A stretch of DNA of 64,000 nucleotides from Candidatus Nitrospira nitrificans (GTDB lineage: Bacteria > Nitrospirota > Nitrospiria > Nitrospirales > Nitrospiraceae): assembly GCF_001458775.1 (NCBI RefSeq), contig NZ_CZPZ01000007.1, positions 1 through 64,000 on the forward strand, in the 5' to 3' direction. This document shows, one piece after another, positions 17,335 to 26,730 of the stretch. The notes beneath the pieces are model-generated. The model was not told the DNA's origin. It ran no database searches and was given only the letters and a program-made list of their open reading frames with translations. The translations under genes and the position numbers were made by a program. Within the stretch, counting starts at the first letter, position 1, and each line of letters opens with the position of its first letter.

Positions 17335-18273
17335 ATGGCTCTAGGAATCGGACTTGTTTTCCCTGGACAGGGTTCCCAGTCGGTCGGGATGGGGAAGGCG
17401 CTCTATGACGCGCATCCCTCGTTGAAGGCCGTCTATGATGAGGCTTCTACGGTCTTGGGGTATGATGTCGCCGAGTTGTGCTTCATGGGACCGGCTGAGC
17501 GACTTAATCTGACGGAATTCACCCAGCCGGCCTTGCTCGTGAGCAGTGTGGCGGCGTTAAAACTGTTTGAGCCGGTTGAAATCAAGCCGGTTGCGGTGGC
17601 GGGTCATAGTTTGGGTGAATACTCAGCGTTGGTCGCGGCAGGCGGCGTATCCTTTCGTGATGCCGTCGGTCTGGTTCAGAAACGGGGTCGCTATATGTCC
17701 GAAGCCGTGGCTAAAGGAACCGGTCTCGTTGCGGCTCTGTTGGGCTTGACCGCCGAGGTGGTCAAAGAAGTCTGCCGCACGGCGTCGTCCGTCGGGGTCG
17801 TCGCGGCGGCGAACTTTAACTCGCCGGGGCAGGTCGTGATCGCCGGTGAACGGGCAGCGGTGGAACGGGCGATCGAATTGGCCAAAGCGCAGGGCTGTAA
17901 AAAGGCCATCCCCTTGCCGGTCAGCGTGCCGGTTCATACCCCGTTGATGCAGCAAGCAGCCGATCGATTGGCGAAGGATTTCTCCACCGTTCGGTGGTCG
18001 GATCTCAGCGCCCCGCTTGTGAATAATGCAGAAGCGAAAGCGATCAGCCGGGCACAGGAGATTCAAGCGTCGTTGGTTCGTCAGCTGCCCTCTTCCGTGC
18101 TGTGGGAGGATACCGTCCAGACAATGGGAAGGATGGGCGTCACGACGTTCGTCGAAATCGGCCCCGGCACCGTGTTGACCGGATTGATCAGGCGGATTCT
18201 ACCTGCAGTGAAATTGTTGAATGTGAACGATCCGAAGTCGCTTGAAACCACGTTGCAAAGTTTGAAAGTATGA
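17335..18273 (+). CDS. fabD: malonyl-CoA:ACP transacylase
   Basis: FabD loads malonyl groups onto ACP. The 312-residue protein has the GQGSQ loop (11-15), the nucleophile elbow GHSLGEY with Ser 92, and the His in SVPVHTPLM. No Shine-Dalgarno site precedes the ATG, but the N-terminus aligns with the family, so the start is right. A palindromic repeat overlaps its stop codon. Confidence 0.96.
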   Translation: MALGIGLVFPGQGSQSVGMGKALYDAHPSLKAVYDEASTVLGYDVAELCFMGPAERLNLTEFTQPALLVSSVAALKLFEPVEIKPVAVAGHSLGEYSALVAAGGVSFRDAVGLVQKRGRYMSEAVAKGTGLVAALLGLTAEVVKEVCRTASSVGVVAAANFNSPGQVVIAGERAAVERAIELAKAQGCKKAIPLPVSVPVHTPLMQQAADRLAKDFSTVRWSDLSAPLVNNAEAKAISRAQEIQASLVRQLPSSVLWEDTVQTMGRMGVTTFVEIGPGTVLTGLIRRILPAVKLLNVNDPKSLETTLQSLKV

Positions 18274-18326
18274 AAGTTGGCCTGAGGATGATACCTTTAC
18301 ACAGTCACCCCTTCCAACTTTCACAC
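18268..18326. repeat. inverted repeat between fabD and fabG
   Basis: The arms at 18268-18280 and 18314-18326 match at 12 of 13 positions, with a perfect core TGAAAGTTGG/CCAACTTTCA. The spacer is 33 nt. The left arm contains the fabD stop codon. It could be a message-stabilising or attenuating hairpin, or an operator. There is no U-run, so it is not a typical terminator. Confidence 0.6.
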
Positions 18327-18343
18327 GTTTTTCGGGGGAATTG

Positions 18344-19087
18344 ATGTCACTACAAGGGAAAACAGCTATTGTCACCGGCGCCGCACAGGGTATCGGCAGG
18401 GCCATCGCCGAATGTCTTGCTCAAGCGGGGGCCGACATTGCCGTGGCCGATCTTGACCCCGGCCGCTCCGTGGAAACGGTCGCCTCCGTCGAGAAGCTCG
18501 GGCGGAAGGCGCTGAACATCAAAGTCAACGTGGCCGACGCCACTGAAACCAAGGCGATGGTCGAGCAGGTCATGAAGGCCTGGGGGAAGGTGGATATCCT
18601 CGTCAACAATGCCGGCATCACGCGAGATGGCTTGTTGTTGCGGATGAAGGAAGAAGATTGGAATCTGGTGCTTCAGATCAACCTGAACGGGACGTTCAAC
18701 TGCACGAAAGCGGTCTTGCAGCCGATGACCAAGCAACGGTATGGTCGCATCGTCAACATCGCCTCGATCGTCGGGGTGATCGGGAACGCGGGGCAGGCCA
18801 ATTACTCGGCTTCGAAGGCGGCGGTCATCGGATTCACGAAAACCGTGGGGCGGGAATATGCCAGCCGAAACGTCACGGTGAACGCGGTGGCGCCTGGTTT
18901 CATCGACACGGCCATGACCCATGGCCTTCCTGTGGAAGTGAAGGATACGTTACTGAAACAAATCCCGCTGGGGCGATTGGGTACGCCGGCGGATATCGCG
19001 GCAGCCGTGCGGTTTTTGGTGTCCGAGGATGCGGCCTACATCACCGGTCATGTCTTGCACGTGAACGGTGGGATGTTGATGGTATGA
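18344..19087 (+). CDS. fabG: 3-oxoacyl-ACP reductase
   Basis: FabG is the NADPH-dependent reductase of fatty acid elongation. The 247-residue short-chain dehydrogenase has the cofactor motif TGAAQGIG (11-18), NNAG, the catalytic Tyr and Lys in NYSASK and the C-terminal [15 protein letters not shown] 18344 is chosen over the TTG one codon earlier because of the GGGGGAA spacing. Confidence 0.96.
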   Translation: MSLQGKTAIVTGAAQGIGRAIAECLAQAGADIAVADLDPGRSVETVASVEKLGRKALNIKVNVADATETKAMVEQVMKAWGKVDILVNNAGITRDGLLLRMKEEDWNLVLQINLNGTFNCTKAVLQPMTKQRYGRIVNIASIVGVIGNAGQANYSASKAAVIGFTKTVGREYASRNVTVNAVAPGFIDTAMTHGLPVEVKDTLLKQIPLGRLGTPADIAAAVRFLVSEDAAYITGHVLHVNGGMLMV

Positions 19088-19178
19088 GCACGTCGAATCG
19101 TGTGTAATGTACGGCCGCCACAGATCCCCATGTGGCGGCGCAGCGGGAGTCATACTGGGGAAGGAGGTAGTCATAGCG

Positions 19179-19412
19179 ATGGCAACTGTTGATGAGCGAG
19201 TCAAGAAGATTATTGCTGAGCAACTCGGGGTGGAAGAGGATGAGGTGACGCCGGAAGCCTCCTTCGTTGAAGATCTTGGCGCTGATTCGCTCGATACCGT
19301 CGAGCTGGTCATGGCATTGGAGGAAGAGTTCTCGATCGAAATTCCCGATGAGGATGCAGAAAAGATTCTGACCGTCGGGAAGGCGCTGGACTACATCAAG
19401 GAAAAGTCCTAA
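19179..19412 (+). CDS. acpP: acyl carrier protein
   Basis: The 77-residue acidic protein has the phosphopantetheine attachment site GADSLD (Ser 37). It carries growing acyl chains between the Fab enzymes. The ATG at 19179 follows an AAGGAGG site; a longer upstream frame is not plausible. fabF begins two bases after its stop. Confidence 0.97.
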   Translation: MATVDERVKKIIAEQLGVEEDEVTPEASFVEDLGADSLDTVELVMALEEEFSIEIPDEDAEKILTVGKALDYIKEKS

Positions 19413-19414
19413 GT

Positions 19415-20677
19415 ATGTCGGCAGGAAGATCTGATCAGGGAACACGGCGTGTGGTGGTGACCGGTCTTGGGCTCGTGACGCCGCTGGGCACGGGTGTCGA
19501 GAAGACCTGGAAGGCGATCTGCGCCGGGGAGTCCGGGATCGGACGGATCGCCAGATTCGACCCGACGGGATATGATGCCCAAATTGCGGGTGAAGTGAAG
19601 GATTTTGATCCGGCTCGGTTCATCGAAAAGAAAGAGATCAAAAAAATGGATACGTTCATCCACTACGCCGTGGGCGCCGCCCAGTTGGCGGTGGATGATG
19701 CCGGGCTAAAAATAAAGCCGGAGGAGGCCACGAAGGTCGGCGTGTACATCGGTTCCGGCATCGGGGGGCTTGGATCGATCGAGCACTACCACGAGGTGCT
19801 CAGGGCCAAGGGGCCCGGCCGGGTCTCCCCGTTTTTCATTCCCATGACCATCATCAATTTGGCGTCCGGGCAGGTGGCGATTCGGATCGGAGCCAAGGGG
19901 CCCAACTCTTGCGCGGTCACGGCTTGCGCGACGGGCAATCATTGCATCGGGGATGCGTATCGCCTGATCCAACGAGGTGATGCCGATGTCATGGTGGCCG
20001 GCGGGGCCGAAGCGGCGGTTACTCCGCTCGGAGTAGCGGGATTTGCGGCGGCCAAGGCGTTGTCGTTCCGGAATGACGAGCCGACGAAGGCGAGCCGTCC
20101 GTTCGACAAGGATCGTGATGGATTTGTGCTGGGCGAAGGCGCGGGGGTGGTGGTGATCGAGGAGCTGAACCATGCCCTTCGGCGTGGGGTCCGAATTTAC
20201 GGCGAGATCATTGGGTATGGGATGAACAGCGACGCGTACCACATTACGGCTCCGCCTGAAGAGGGCGAGGGGGCCGTTCGTTGCATGGAGCTCGCTCTCC
20301 ACGATGCCGGAATCAATCGCGATCAGATCGGGTATATCAACGCGCACGGGACGTCGACGATGGCCGATGCCATTGAGACTCGAGCGATCAAACAGGTATT
20401 CGGCGAACAGGCGTTTCGAATTCCGGTCAGCTCGACCAAGTCCATGACAGGCCATCTCCTCGGCGCTGCCGGCGGGATCGAGGCCATCTTCAGCGTGCTG
20501 GCACTGTTTCACGGTATGCTTCCTCCCACGATCAATCTTGACCATCCAGATCCGGCTTGTGATTTGGATTATGTTCCCAATAAGGCACGACCTGTCGCCG
20601 TTAAGACGGCGCTGTCGAACTCCTTTGGATTCGGCGGAGTGAATGCCTGTTTGATCTTCACCAGATTCGACGCCTAG
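19415..20677 (+). CDS. fabF: beta-ketoacyl-ACP synthase II
   Basis: FabF is the elongating condensing enzyme. The 420-residue protein has the nucleophile Cys at 171 in [10 protein letters not shown], and His residues in INAHGTST and [13 protein letters not shown]. It has the usual length. It follows acpP by 2 bp and lies 13 bp before rnc. Confidence 0.97.
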   Translation: MSAGRSDQGTRRVVVTGLGLVTPLGTGVEKTWKAICAGESGIGRIARFDPTGYDAQIAGEVKDFDPARFIEKKEIKKMDTFIHYAVGAAQLAVDDAGLKIKPEEATKVGVYIGSGIGGLGSIEHYHEVLRAKGPGRVSPFFIPMTIINLASGQVAIRIGAKGPNSCAVTACATGNHCIGDAYRLIQRGDADVMVAGGAEAAVTPLGVAGFAAAKALSFRNDEPTKASRPFDKDRDGFVLGEGAGVVVIEELNHALRRGVRIYGEIIGYGMNSDAYHITAPPEEGEGAVRCMELALHDAGINRDQIGYINAHGTSTMADAIETRAIKQVFGEQAFRIPVSSTKSMTGHLLGAAGGIEAIFSVLALFHGMLPPTINLDHPDPACDLDYVPNKARPVAVKTALSNSFGFGGVNACLIFTRFDA

Positions 20678-20690
20678 CGCGCCTGTCACG

Positions 20691-21398
20691 ATGACGCCGG
20701 CTTCTTCTGCCGATTTTTCTCCTGCCGTCTCGAACTATCGCTTCACGAATCCGAGCTTCTTGATAGAGGCATTGACCCATAAATCGTACGTGAACGAGCG
20801 TCGAGACTCCGGTCGCAAACATAATGAGCGGCTTGAGTTCTTGGGGGATGCCGTATTGTCGCTTATCGTGAGCGACTATCTCACGAGGCAATATCCTGAA
20901 TTCAGCGAAGGGACCCTCTCCAAACTCAAAGCCAAGCTCGTGAGCGAAGCGCCGTTAGCGAATGTCGCGAGGAAGCTGGATCTCGGCGCCAGACTGAAAC
21001 TTGGCCGGGGCGAAGAACGTTCGAATGGGCGCGACAAAGCCTCACTGCTGGCTGATGTATTGGAAGCCGTGATTGCAGCGGTCTATCTTGACGGAGGATT
21101 TGAGGCGAGTCGAACCTTCACCATGGAGGCGCTGACCGATGAATTGCGCGACATCGATGTGCTGCAAGGACAATCCGGAGGAGATGATTACAAAACGCGC
21201 TTCCAGGAATGGTGTCAAAAACGGTATGAATCGTTGCCTCGGTATGTGGTTGTGCGCGAAACCGGACCGGATCACCAAAAGGTGTTTGAAGTGGAAGTGC
21301 AGGTGAATGACAGCGTATTGGGGATCGGTCGAGGACTCAGCAAGAAGGAGGCGGAACAGGAAGCGGCGCAACGAGCGCTGGAGCAGGCTGAACGTTGA
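20691..21398 (+). CDS. rnc: ribonuclease III
   Basis: The 235-residue endonuclease cleaves double-stranded RNA in rRNA and mRNA processing. The signature NERLEFLGDAVL and the second acidic helix DVLEAVIAAVYLDGG give the catalytic residues. A double-stranded RNA-binding domain follows (about 165-235, ending KKEAEQEAAQRALE). Its position after fabF is common in bacteria and closes the fatty acid operon. Confidence 0.96.
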   Translation: MTPASSADFSPAVSNYRFTNPSFLIEALTHKSYVNERRDSGRKHNERLEFLGDAVLSLIVSDYLTRQYPEFSEGTLSKLKAKLVSEAPLANVARKLDLGARLKLGRGEERSNGRDKASLLADVLEAVIAAVYLDGGFEASRTFTMEALTDELRDIDVLQGQSGGDDYKTRFQEWCQKRYESLPRYVVVRETGPDHQKVFEVEVQVNDSVLGIGRGLSKKEAEQEAAQRALEQAER

Positions 21399-21454
21399 GC
21401 GAGTCCGTGCTACAATGACGAGGATGTGTTGTGTGACGGCATAGGAGGGTGGCG

Positions 21455-22060
21455 ATGCTGAAGCAAGTTGGATGGCGCATGGTGATGGGAGTGCTGGTAG
21501 GGATGGTTCTGTCGGGCGCAGGAATCGGGTCGGGTGTCGCTGCTGACACGACGCCGACTCCCAAAATGGAGTCCCCGAAAGGGCCACGGGCGATCATCAA
21601 AACCAAATTCGGCGATATCGAGATTAAATTGTATCCGGATGTCGCGCCAAGGCATGTGGAGAATTTTATCAAGCTGGCGAAGTCCGGGTTCTACAACGGG
21701 ACGATTTTTCACCGCGTCATTCCCGGTTTCATGATCCAAGGCGGAGACCCCAATACGAAAGATTCGCTCAAAAAGGACACCTACGGGCAGGGCGGTCCCG
21801 GTCACACAGTCAAGGCGGAATTCAGTGATATCCCGCACAAACGTGGCATTGTTTCCATGGCCAGGGCAGCCGATCCGGATACGGCCGGCTCCCAATTTTT
21901 CATCGTGGTCGAGGATTCCCGATTCTTGGACCGCAAGTATTCCGTGTTCGGCGAAGTGACGAAGGGCATTGGCATAGCCGACAAGATCGTCAACTCGGCA
22001 CGCGATGAGCGGGACAATCCGAAAGAACGTGTGGAAATGACGGTCACGATCGTGGAGTAG
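21455..22060 (+). CDS. periplasmic cyclophilin-type peptidyl-prolyl isomerase
   Basis: The 201-residue protein has a signal peptide (MLKQVGWRMVMGVLVGMVL and on to VAADT), then a complete cyclophilin fold: FHRVIPGFMIQGGDP with the catalytic Arg, AGSQFFI, and FGEVTKG. It should speed proline isomerisation of exported proteins. ATG 21455 has AGGAGG at the right distance; the GTG two codons earlier is too close to it. Confidence 0.93.
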   Translation: MLKQVGWRMVMGVLVGMVLSGAGIGSGVAADTTPTPKMESPKGPRAIIKTKFGDIEIKLYPDVAPRHVENFIKLAKSGFYNGTIFHRVIPGFMIQGGDPNTKDSLKKDTYGQGGPGHTVKAEFSDIPHKRGIVSMARAADPDTAGSQFFIVVEDSRFLDRKYSVFGEVTKGIGIADKIVNSARDERDNPKERVEMTVTIVE

Positions 22061-22137
22061 ATTCGACGTCACACGACGCTGGATGCGCAGTTGATCTGAA
22101 TCGAGTAGTACTGAACTCCGCAGTTGACCACGACCGC

Positions 22138-22171
22138 TCGTCATTCCCGCGCGCTCCAACGGGAATCCAGG
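22138..22171. repeat. REP-like palindrome in the intergenic region after ppiA-type gene
   Basis: ATTCCCG (22143-22149) pairs with CGGGAAT (22160-22166), in the context TCGTCATTCCCGC...GGGAATCCAG. This is a widespread class of bacterial intergenic palindrome. It lies in the 265-bp gap between two convergent genes, where it could also act as a message end. Confidence 0.5.
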
Positions 22172-22325
22172 AAGCTTGGAATGCCCGGATGCGCGCCTCT
22201 GCGGTATGCTCCACTCGCTTCTCCGAGACCATATCACCTTCCTATCGTGCGAGGGATTCCGGTCGCGCGCTCGTGGCCACGACCATCAACCGTGGAATCC
22301 GGGGTACTGGAGGATGCCGGAGCGA

Positions 22326-23024
22326 TCAGTGATGGTGCTCGCAGCCGGGACCATGGACATGCTGCTCCGGAGCCGGCGGGGGCATGAGGGGTTGCCCTGG
22401 AACGAGAATGTGTCCCGGTTCATGTTTCTTCTTGAGATGCGCGGCGATCTCCGGGTGGTGCGTTTTGACATAACCGATCAGCCCTCCCAGAAACCGGCTG
22501 GACTGAAAATCGTTTCCTGAAAACGTGGAGGCGAACCGTTCGATCCGGTCAAGGACTGCCGGCGCATCCGATGAATCTGCGATCTGCCCGGGGTTCTGCT
22601 TGCTGAATGTGTCGTACTCCTTCCGGAGGTGCTCGGCGAACACCGGCATGGGAGCTGCGGGAACATGCAGCGGACTGAGCGTGCGACGGAGCGCCTGAAG
22701 CGCTGCAATGACCTCGGCGTCCTGCCCATCTCGACGGCCCTCGAAATAGCTGAACGTAATCACTTCGATCAGGTTGAACAGCGCGACGGCTTTCTGCCCT
22801 CCCGATTCATCTAACTCTCGATAGAAATCTCGCCGGACGGGCAAGAATTGCTCACTGAGCCGTTTCTGCTGATAATCGCTTCCCGTATCGAGATAGACAC
22901 AATCACTGGGACAGGAAATCCGTGCCATGCGATGCTCTCCACAGCAGGGGCTGCAGATCAATCCTCCGAGGGCAGGGCACGGGCGCTTGCCCTTTCGGCT
23001 ATGACAATACGCACAGGAGCTCAT
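22326..23024 (-). CDS. conserved Cys/His-rich protein of unknown function
   Basis: The 232-residue protein has an N-terminal cluster of eight cysteines in the first 45 residues (CAYC, CPAL, CSPCC, CPSDC), probably a zinc site. A helical middle follows, and the C-terminus is rich in Pro and His (ending CEHHH) and could bind metal. I recognise the N-terminal pattern from hypothetical proteins but know no function. It overlaps the beta-propeller gene upstream by four bases, so the two are co-translated. Confidence 0.72.
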   Translation of the reverse strand: MSSCAYCHSRKGKRPCPALGGLICSPCCGEHRMARISCPSDCVYLDTGSDYQQKRLSEQFLPVRRDFYRELDESGGQKAVALFNLIEVITFSYFEGRRDGQDAEVIAALQALRRTLSPLHVPAAPMPVFAEHLRKEYDTFSKQNPGQIADSSDAPAVLDRIERFASTFSGNDFQSSRFLGGLIGYVKTHHPEIAAHLKKKHEPGHILVPGQPLMPPPAPEQHVHGPGCEHHH

Positions 23025-24004
23025 TTCTTCGTTCCTTCCGGGCCGGGCTTGGGCGGAGGAGGAATGAATCCGTAGTCGGCCAGTGTACGCTTTCCGTCCT
23101 TGGGCTTGGATCCCGACGGGGTCTCGAGCCCATTCATCTCGGCGGCATGCATGTAGTGGTAGGGCACCAGGATCAAGTTATTCGCGCGGTCTATGCCGAT
23201 ATCGGCCGGGGCGGGAAGGTATTCGGCAATGACTTGGAAGCGATGGTCTCTGGTCATGCGCCAAATCTTGCCCTTTGTAAAATCAGACACGTACATGTTG
23301 CCCCATTGATCGAAATCCACTCCGCTCAGATTTTGAAAGCGACTGGTAAAAAATCCGTTTGATTCGAGTTCGCTCAGTTGTCCGTCAGGCGTGATCTCGA
23401 GGATTTTCCCCTTCTCCCAACTCACGACGATCAAATGGTTCGTCTTGGGATGGATCGCGATTCCAGCGGGACCGGCCAATCGGTCATCGTGAATCAGCAG
23501 GTCGACCCGATGATTCTCTGATGGGGTGATACGGTAAATCGAATTGGCCGTCTGGTCCGAAGCGTAGAGGAAGCCGGTCGGTGACACGGCAACGTCGGTC
23601 AGCGAAACCTGTCCGTGGGACCGCGACGGAAACGAGACGGTGGTCAAAAGTTTTCCGGTCGTCTTATCGAAGCCTTTCAGCTGATCAAGATCCGCGATGT
23701 AGAGCATTGACCCAATCAAGGCCATTCCCTTCGGGGCGTGTAGAAGCACATCCGAGACACCGCCTTGGATAAACTTGAGATTGGTGATCTTGCCTTCCGT
23801 GTCGAGTTTCGTGATGAAGCCGTTGTTGTCCCTGGCGTCCGGCTCGCCGTTGATGTTGGAAATGAAATAGTCCTTGCCGGACGGGTCGCCGACAAAGCTA
23901 TTCGGTGACTCCAAACCGATGATTTGCGCGGCTTCGCTGTGAGCCGTCAAGCCCAGCGCGAGGATCGTAACCAGTAATAAATGACGATTGAATATGACGA
24001 GCAA
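23021..24004 (-). CDS. secreted SMP-30/NHL-type beta-propeller protein
   Basis: The 327-residue protein has a hydrophobic N-terminal signal sequence ending near HSEAAQI. Repeated beta-propeller blades follow (for example GMALIGSMLYIADLD, DVAVSPTGFLYASD, GIAIHPKTNHLIVV, GVDFDQWGNMYVSD). Such proteins include gluconolactonase-like hydrolases and pure binding propellers; the substrate is not deducible. The start is a TTG without a good ribosome site, but no better in-frame start precedes the signal sequence. It is paired with the Cys-rich protein downstream. Confidence 0.8.
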   Translation of the reverse strand: MLVIFNRHLLLVTILALGLTAHSEAAQIIGLESPNSFVGDPSGKDYFISNINGEPDARDNNGFITKLDTEGKITNLKFIQGGVSDVLLHAPKGMALIGSMLYIADLDQLKGFDKTTGKLLTTVSFPSRSHGQVSLTDVAVSPTGFLYASDQTANSIYRITPSENHRVDLLIHDDRLAGPAGIAIHPKTNHLIVVSWEKGKILEITPDGQLSELESNGFFTSRFQNLSGVDFDQWGNMYVSDFTKGKIWRMTRDHRFQVIAEYLPAPADIGIDRANNLILVPYHYMHAAEMNGLETPSGSKPKDGKRTLADYGFIPPPPKPGPEGTKK

Positions 24005-24111
24005 AGGCGGGTCGTCCAGGTTGTGAGCAGGGGTGATCGTACCGGAGGAGCAAAGAGCGTGTCAAGAAAGAGCGCTGCAGGATAAAGGCAGGGAAGGGCG
24101 CCGGCAAAGCG

Positions 24112-24141
24112 TTGACTTGCCTAAAATTCCCCTGCTAAGTT
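24112..24141 (+). promoter_or_regulatory. putative sigma-70 promoter for folD-metF-panB
   Basis: TTGACT (24112-24117) and TAAGTT (24136-24141) are 18 bp apart and lie 39 bp before the folD start. Confidence 0.45.
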
Positions 24142-24180
24142 GCGGGAATTAATCTAGCCGAATGGGTAGAGGAGGGGACC

Positions 24181-25041
24181 GTGGCCGCACAATTGATTGA
24201 TGGAAAAGGGCTCGCTCAGCAAGTACGTGATCGCCTGGCAAGAGAATCAGCGGAGCTGTTCGCCAAAAAATCGATGAAACCTGGTCTTGCGACCATTTTG
24301 GTGGGCGATGATCCCGCCTCGCATGTGTATGTACGAAACAAACAAAAGGCCTGCGAATTGGCAGGCATCTACGTTGACGATTACAAACTCCCGGCGAACA
24401 CGACGCAGGCCGAGTTGTTGGCGCTGATCGATAAAAAGAATGCCGACCCCAAAATCCATGGAATTCTTGTTCAGCTGCCGCTGCCGAAGCATATCGACAG
24501 CAAGGTTATTCTGGAAGCCGTCTCGCCGCTCAAGGATGCTGATGGGTTTCATCCCTACAACTTCGGCCGGCTGGTGGAAGGCCATCCCGTCTTCGAAGCC
24601 TGTACTCCTAAAGGCGTCATCAAGATGATTGAATCGACCGGTCTGACGATCGAAGGGAAACGGGCGGTTGTGCTGGGACGGAGCAATATTGTCGGGAAGC
24701 CGTTGGCGCTCATGCTTCTTCAACGGAACGCGACGGTGACGATCTGTCATTCGAAAACCCGTGACCTTCCTGAGGTGTGCCGGGAGGCGGAGCTGCTGCT
24801 TGTGGCAATCGGAAAGGCGAGGTTTGTGACGGCGGACATGGTACGAGCGGGTGCAGTGGTCATTGATGTGGGGACCAACAAGACACCCGAGGGTAAGTTG
24901 TGCGGGGATGTCGATTTCGAACCCGTCAGCCGGAAGGCCGGCTGGATCAGCCCCGTGCCTGGTGGAGTCGGCCCGATGACCATCGCGATGCTGCTGGAAA
25001 ACACGGTCGAGTCCGCCAAGAGAGCAGCGGGATTGCTATGA
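24181..25041 (+). CDS. folD: bifunctional methylene-THF dehydrogenase / methenyl-THF cyclohydrolase
   Basis: FolD interconverts methylene-, methenyl- and 10-formyl-tetrahydrofolate. The 286-residue protein has the catalytic Tyr and Lys in YVRNKQKAC, the loop GILVQLPLPKH, the cofactor segment GRSNIVGKP and the C-terminal PVPGGVGPMT. It begins at GTG with GGAGGGG in front. It heads a three-gene one-carbon and pantothenate group with metF and panB. Confidence 0.96.
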   Translation: MAAQLIDGKGLAQQVRDRLARESAELFAKKSMKPGLATILVGDDPASHVYVRNKQKACELAGIYVDDYKLPANTTQAELLALIDKKNADPKIHGILVQLPLPKHIDSKVILEAVSPLKDADGFHPYNFGRLVEGHPVFEACTPKGVIKMIESTGLTIEGKRAVVLGRSNIVGKPLALMLLQRNATVTICHSKTRDLPEVCREAELLLVAIGKARFVTADMVRAGAVVIDVGTNKTPEGKLCGDVDFEPVSRKAGWISPVPGGVGPMTIAMLLENTVESAKRAAGLL

Positions 25042-25051
25042 GGGGCCATCC

Positions 25052-25939
25052 ATGAGTCGAGAGCCACAGCGCCTAATCGATGTCCTCAACCGAGGGACGT
25101 TTGCGGTCACGGTCGAATACAATCCCCCTAAAGGGACGAACATCTCGTCCGTGTTGGAAAATGCCAAACAACTGGTGGGACGTGTCCATGGAGTGAACGT
25201 CACCGATAATACCGCTGCCGTGGTGCGCGCGGGCTCTCTCCCGGTCTGTCGCCTGCTCTATGAATTGGGGCACGACCCTGTCATGCAATTGACCTGTCGG
25301 GATCGCAATCGGATTGCCATGCAGTCGGATCTGATGGGCGCGCACATGCTTGGGATCCGAAATATTCTATGCCTCACGGGCGATTATCCGACGGTCGGTG
25401 ATCACAAGGAAGCCAAGCCGGTGTACGATCTCGATTCCGTTCAGGTGATGCAGCTCGTCCAGGGGTTGAACAACGGCAAGGACATGGTCGGCAATAAACT
25501 AGACGGCTCCACCGCGTTCACCATCGGCGCGGCCGTTACACCGGAGGCCGATCTGGTCGGGCCGGTGCTGGCGAAGTTTGAAGTGAAAGTGAAAGCCGGC
25601 GCCCAGTTCTTTCAGACCCAGGCGGTCTATCATCCCGCGGTCTTCGCCAGTTTCATGAAACACGTGCGGCCGTTCAATGTGAAGGTCTTGGCGGGCATCC
25701 TGTTGCTGCGCAACGCGAAGATGGCGGAATTCATGAACGCCAACATCCCCGGCATGTCGGTGCCGAACGAGATGATCGACGAGCTCAAAGCTGCTGGGGA
25801 GAAGGCTGAAGACGTCGGAGTCGATATCGCCGTACGGACAATCAAGGCGGTTCGGCCGCATTGCGACGGCGTGCATATCATGGCGATCAAAGCCACGCAT
25901 CGGTTGGCTGAGATCATCACCAAAGCTGAATTGAACTGA
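25052..25939 (+). CDS. metF: methylenetetrahydrofolate reductase
   Basis: The 295-residue TIM-barrel flavoprotein reduces methylene-THF to methyl-THF for methionine synthesis and C1 metabolism. Family features include VEYNPPKG (catalytic Glu region), MQLTCRDRNR, LCLTGDYP and GAQFFQTQ. It is 10 bp downstream of folD and overlaps panB (ATGA). A separate small protein at 28717-28965 matches the C-terminal zinc domain (MetV) that pairs with this MetF type in acetogens, so an NAD(P)H-independent complex is possible. Confidence 0.92.
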   Translation: MSREPQRLIDVLNRGTFAVTVEYNPPKGTNISSVLENAKQLVGRVHGVNVTDNTAAVVRAGSLPVCRLLYELGHDPVMQLTCRDRNRIAMQSDLMGAHMLGIRNILCLTGDYPTVGDHKEAKPVYDLDSVQVMQLVQGLNNGKDMVGNKLDGSTAFTIGAAVTPEADLVGPVLAKFEVKVKAGAQFFQTQAVYHPAVFASFMKHVRPFNVKVLAGILLLRNAKMAEFMNANIPGMSVPNEMIDELKAAGEKAEDVGVDIAVRTIKAVRPHCDGVHIMAIKATHRLAEIITKAELN

Positions 25940-26727
25940 TGACGATTCTCGATTTTCAGCAGTTGAAACGAGACCGGAAGAAACTCGCCGTTGTGACGGC
26001 CTATGATGCGCTGTTCGCGCGCATTGTCGAGCAAGCGGGAATCCGGGTAATGCTGGTAGGGGATTCGCTGGGCATGGTCGTTCAGGGAAAACCCAACACG
26101 CTCACGGTGACGATGGAGGACATGCTGTATCACACCAAATTGGTCGCCGGGGTGGTGCAGCGAGCTCTGGTGATTGCGGATATGCCGTTCATGTCCTATC
26201 AGGCCAGCACAGAGGAGGCCCTGCGCAATGCAGGTAAATTGATGCAAGCCGGCGCCGCCGCTGTAAAGCTGGAGGGGGGCGCCGTGATGGCGGATCGAAT
26301 CAACGCCATGACGAGCGTTGGGATTCCTGTCATGGGCCACCTGGGTATGACCCCGCAATCAGTCTATGCGCTGGGCGGATACAAGGTCCAAGGCAAAGCC
26401 GATGATCAAGCGTCCAGGTTGCTCCAGGATGCAAAGGCCGTCGAAGCTGCCGGAGCCTTCGCGCTTGTCTTGGAAGCGATACCGGCTGATTTGGCCAGGA
26501 AGATCACTCAAACCCTTTCAATCTCGACCATCGGAATAGGAGCGGGGCCTTACTGCGACGGCCAGGTGCTTGTGCTCTACGATCTCCTTGGCCTCTTCGA
26601 TGCGTTCACTCCGAAATTCGTGAAGACATACGCACACCTCAAATCAGACACCCTCCAAGCGCTGAGCCGATATAAAGAAGAAGTGGAACAGGGAAAGTTT
26701 CCGAGCGACTCCGAAAGCTACCACTAG
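25939..26727 (+). CDS. panB: 3-methyl-2-oxobutanoate hydroxymethyltransferase
   Basis: PanB makes ketopantoate from ketoisovalerate and methylene-THF, the first committed step to CoA. The 262-residue protein has VTAYDALFA, GDSLGMVVQG, KLEGG and GIGAGPYCDGQVLV. It overlaps metF by the ATGA junction. Its use of methylene-THF explains the pairing with folD and metF. Confidence 0.96.
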   Translation: MTILDFQQLKRDRKKLAVVTAYDALFARIVEQAGIRVMLVGDSLGMVVQGKPNTLTVTMEDMLYHTKLVAGVVQRALVIADMPFMSYQASTEEALRNAGKLMQAGAAAVKLEGGAVMADRINAMTSVGIPVMGHLGMTPQSVYALGGYKVQGKADDQASRLLQDAKAVEAAGAFALVLEAIPADLARKITQTLSISTIGIGAGPYCDGQVLVLYDLLGLFDAFTPKFVKTYAHLKSDTLQALSRYKEEVEQGKFPSDSESYH

Positions 26728-26730
26728 GTT

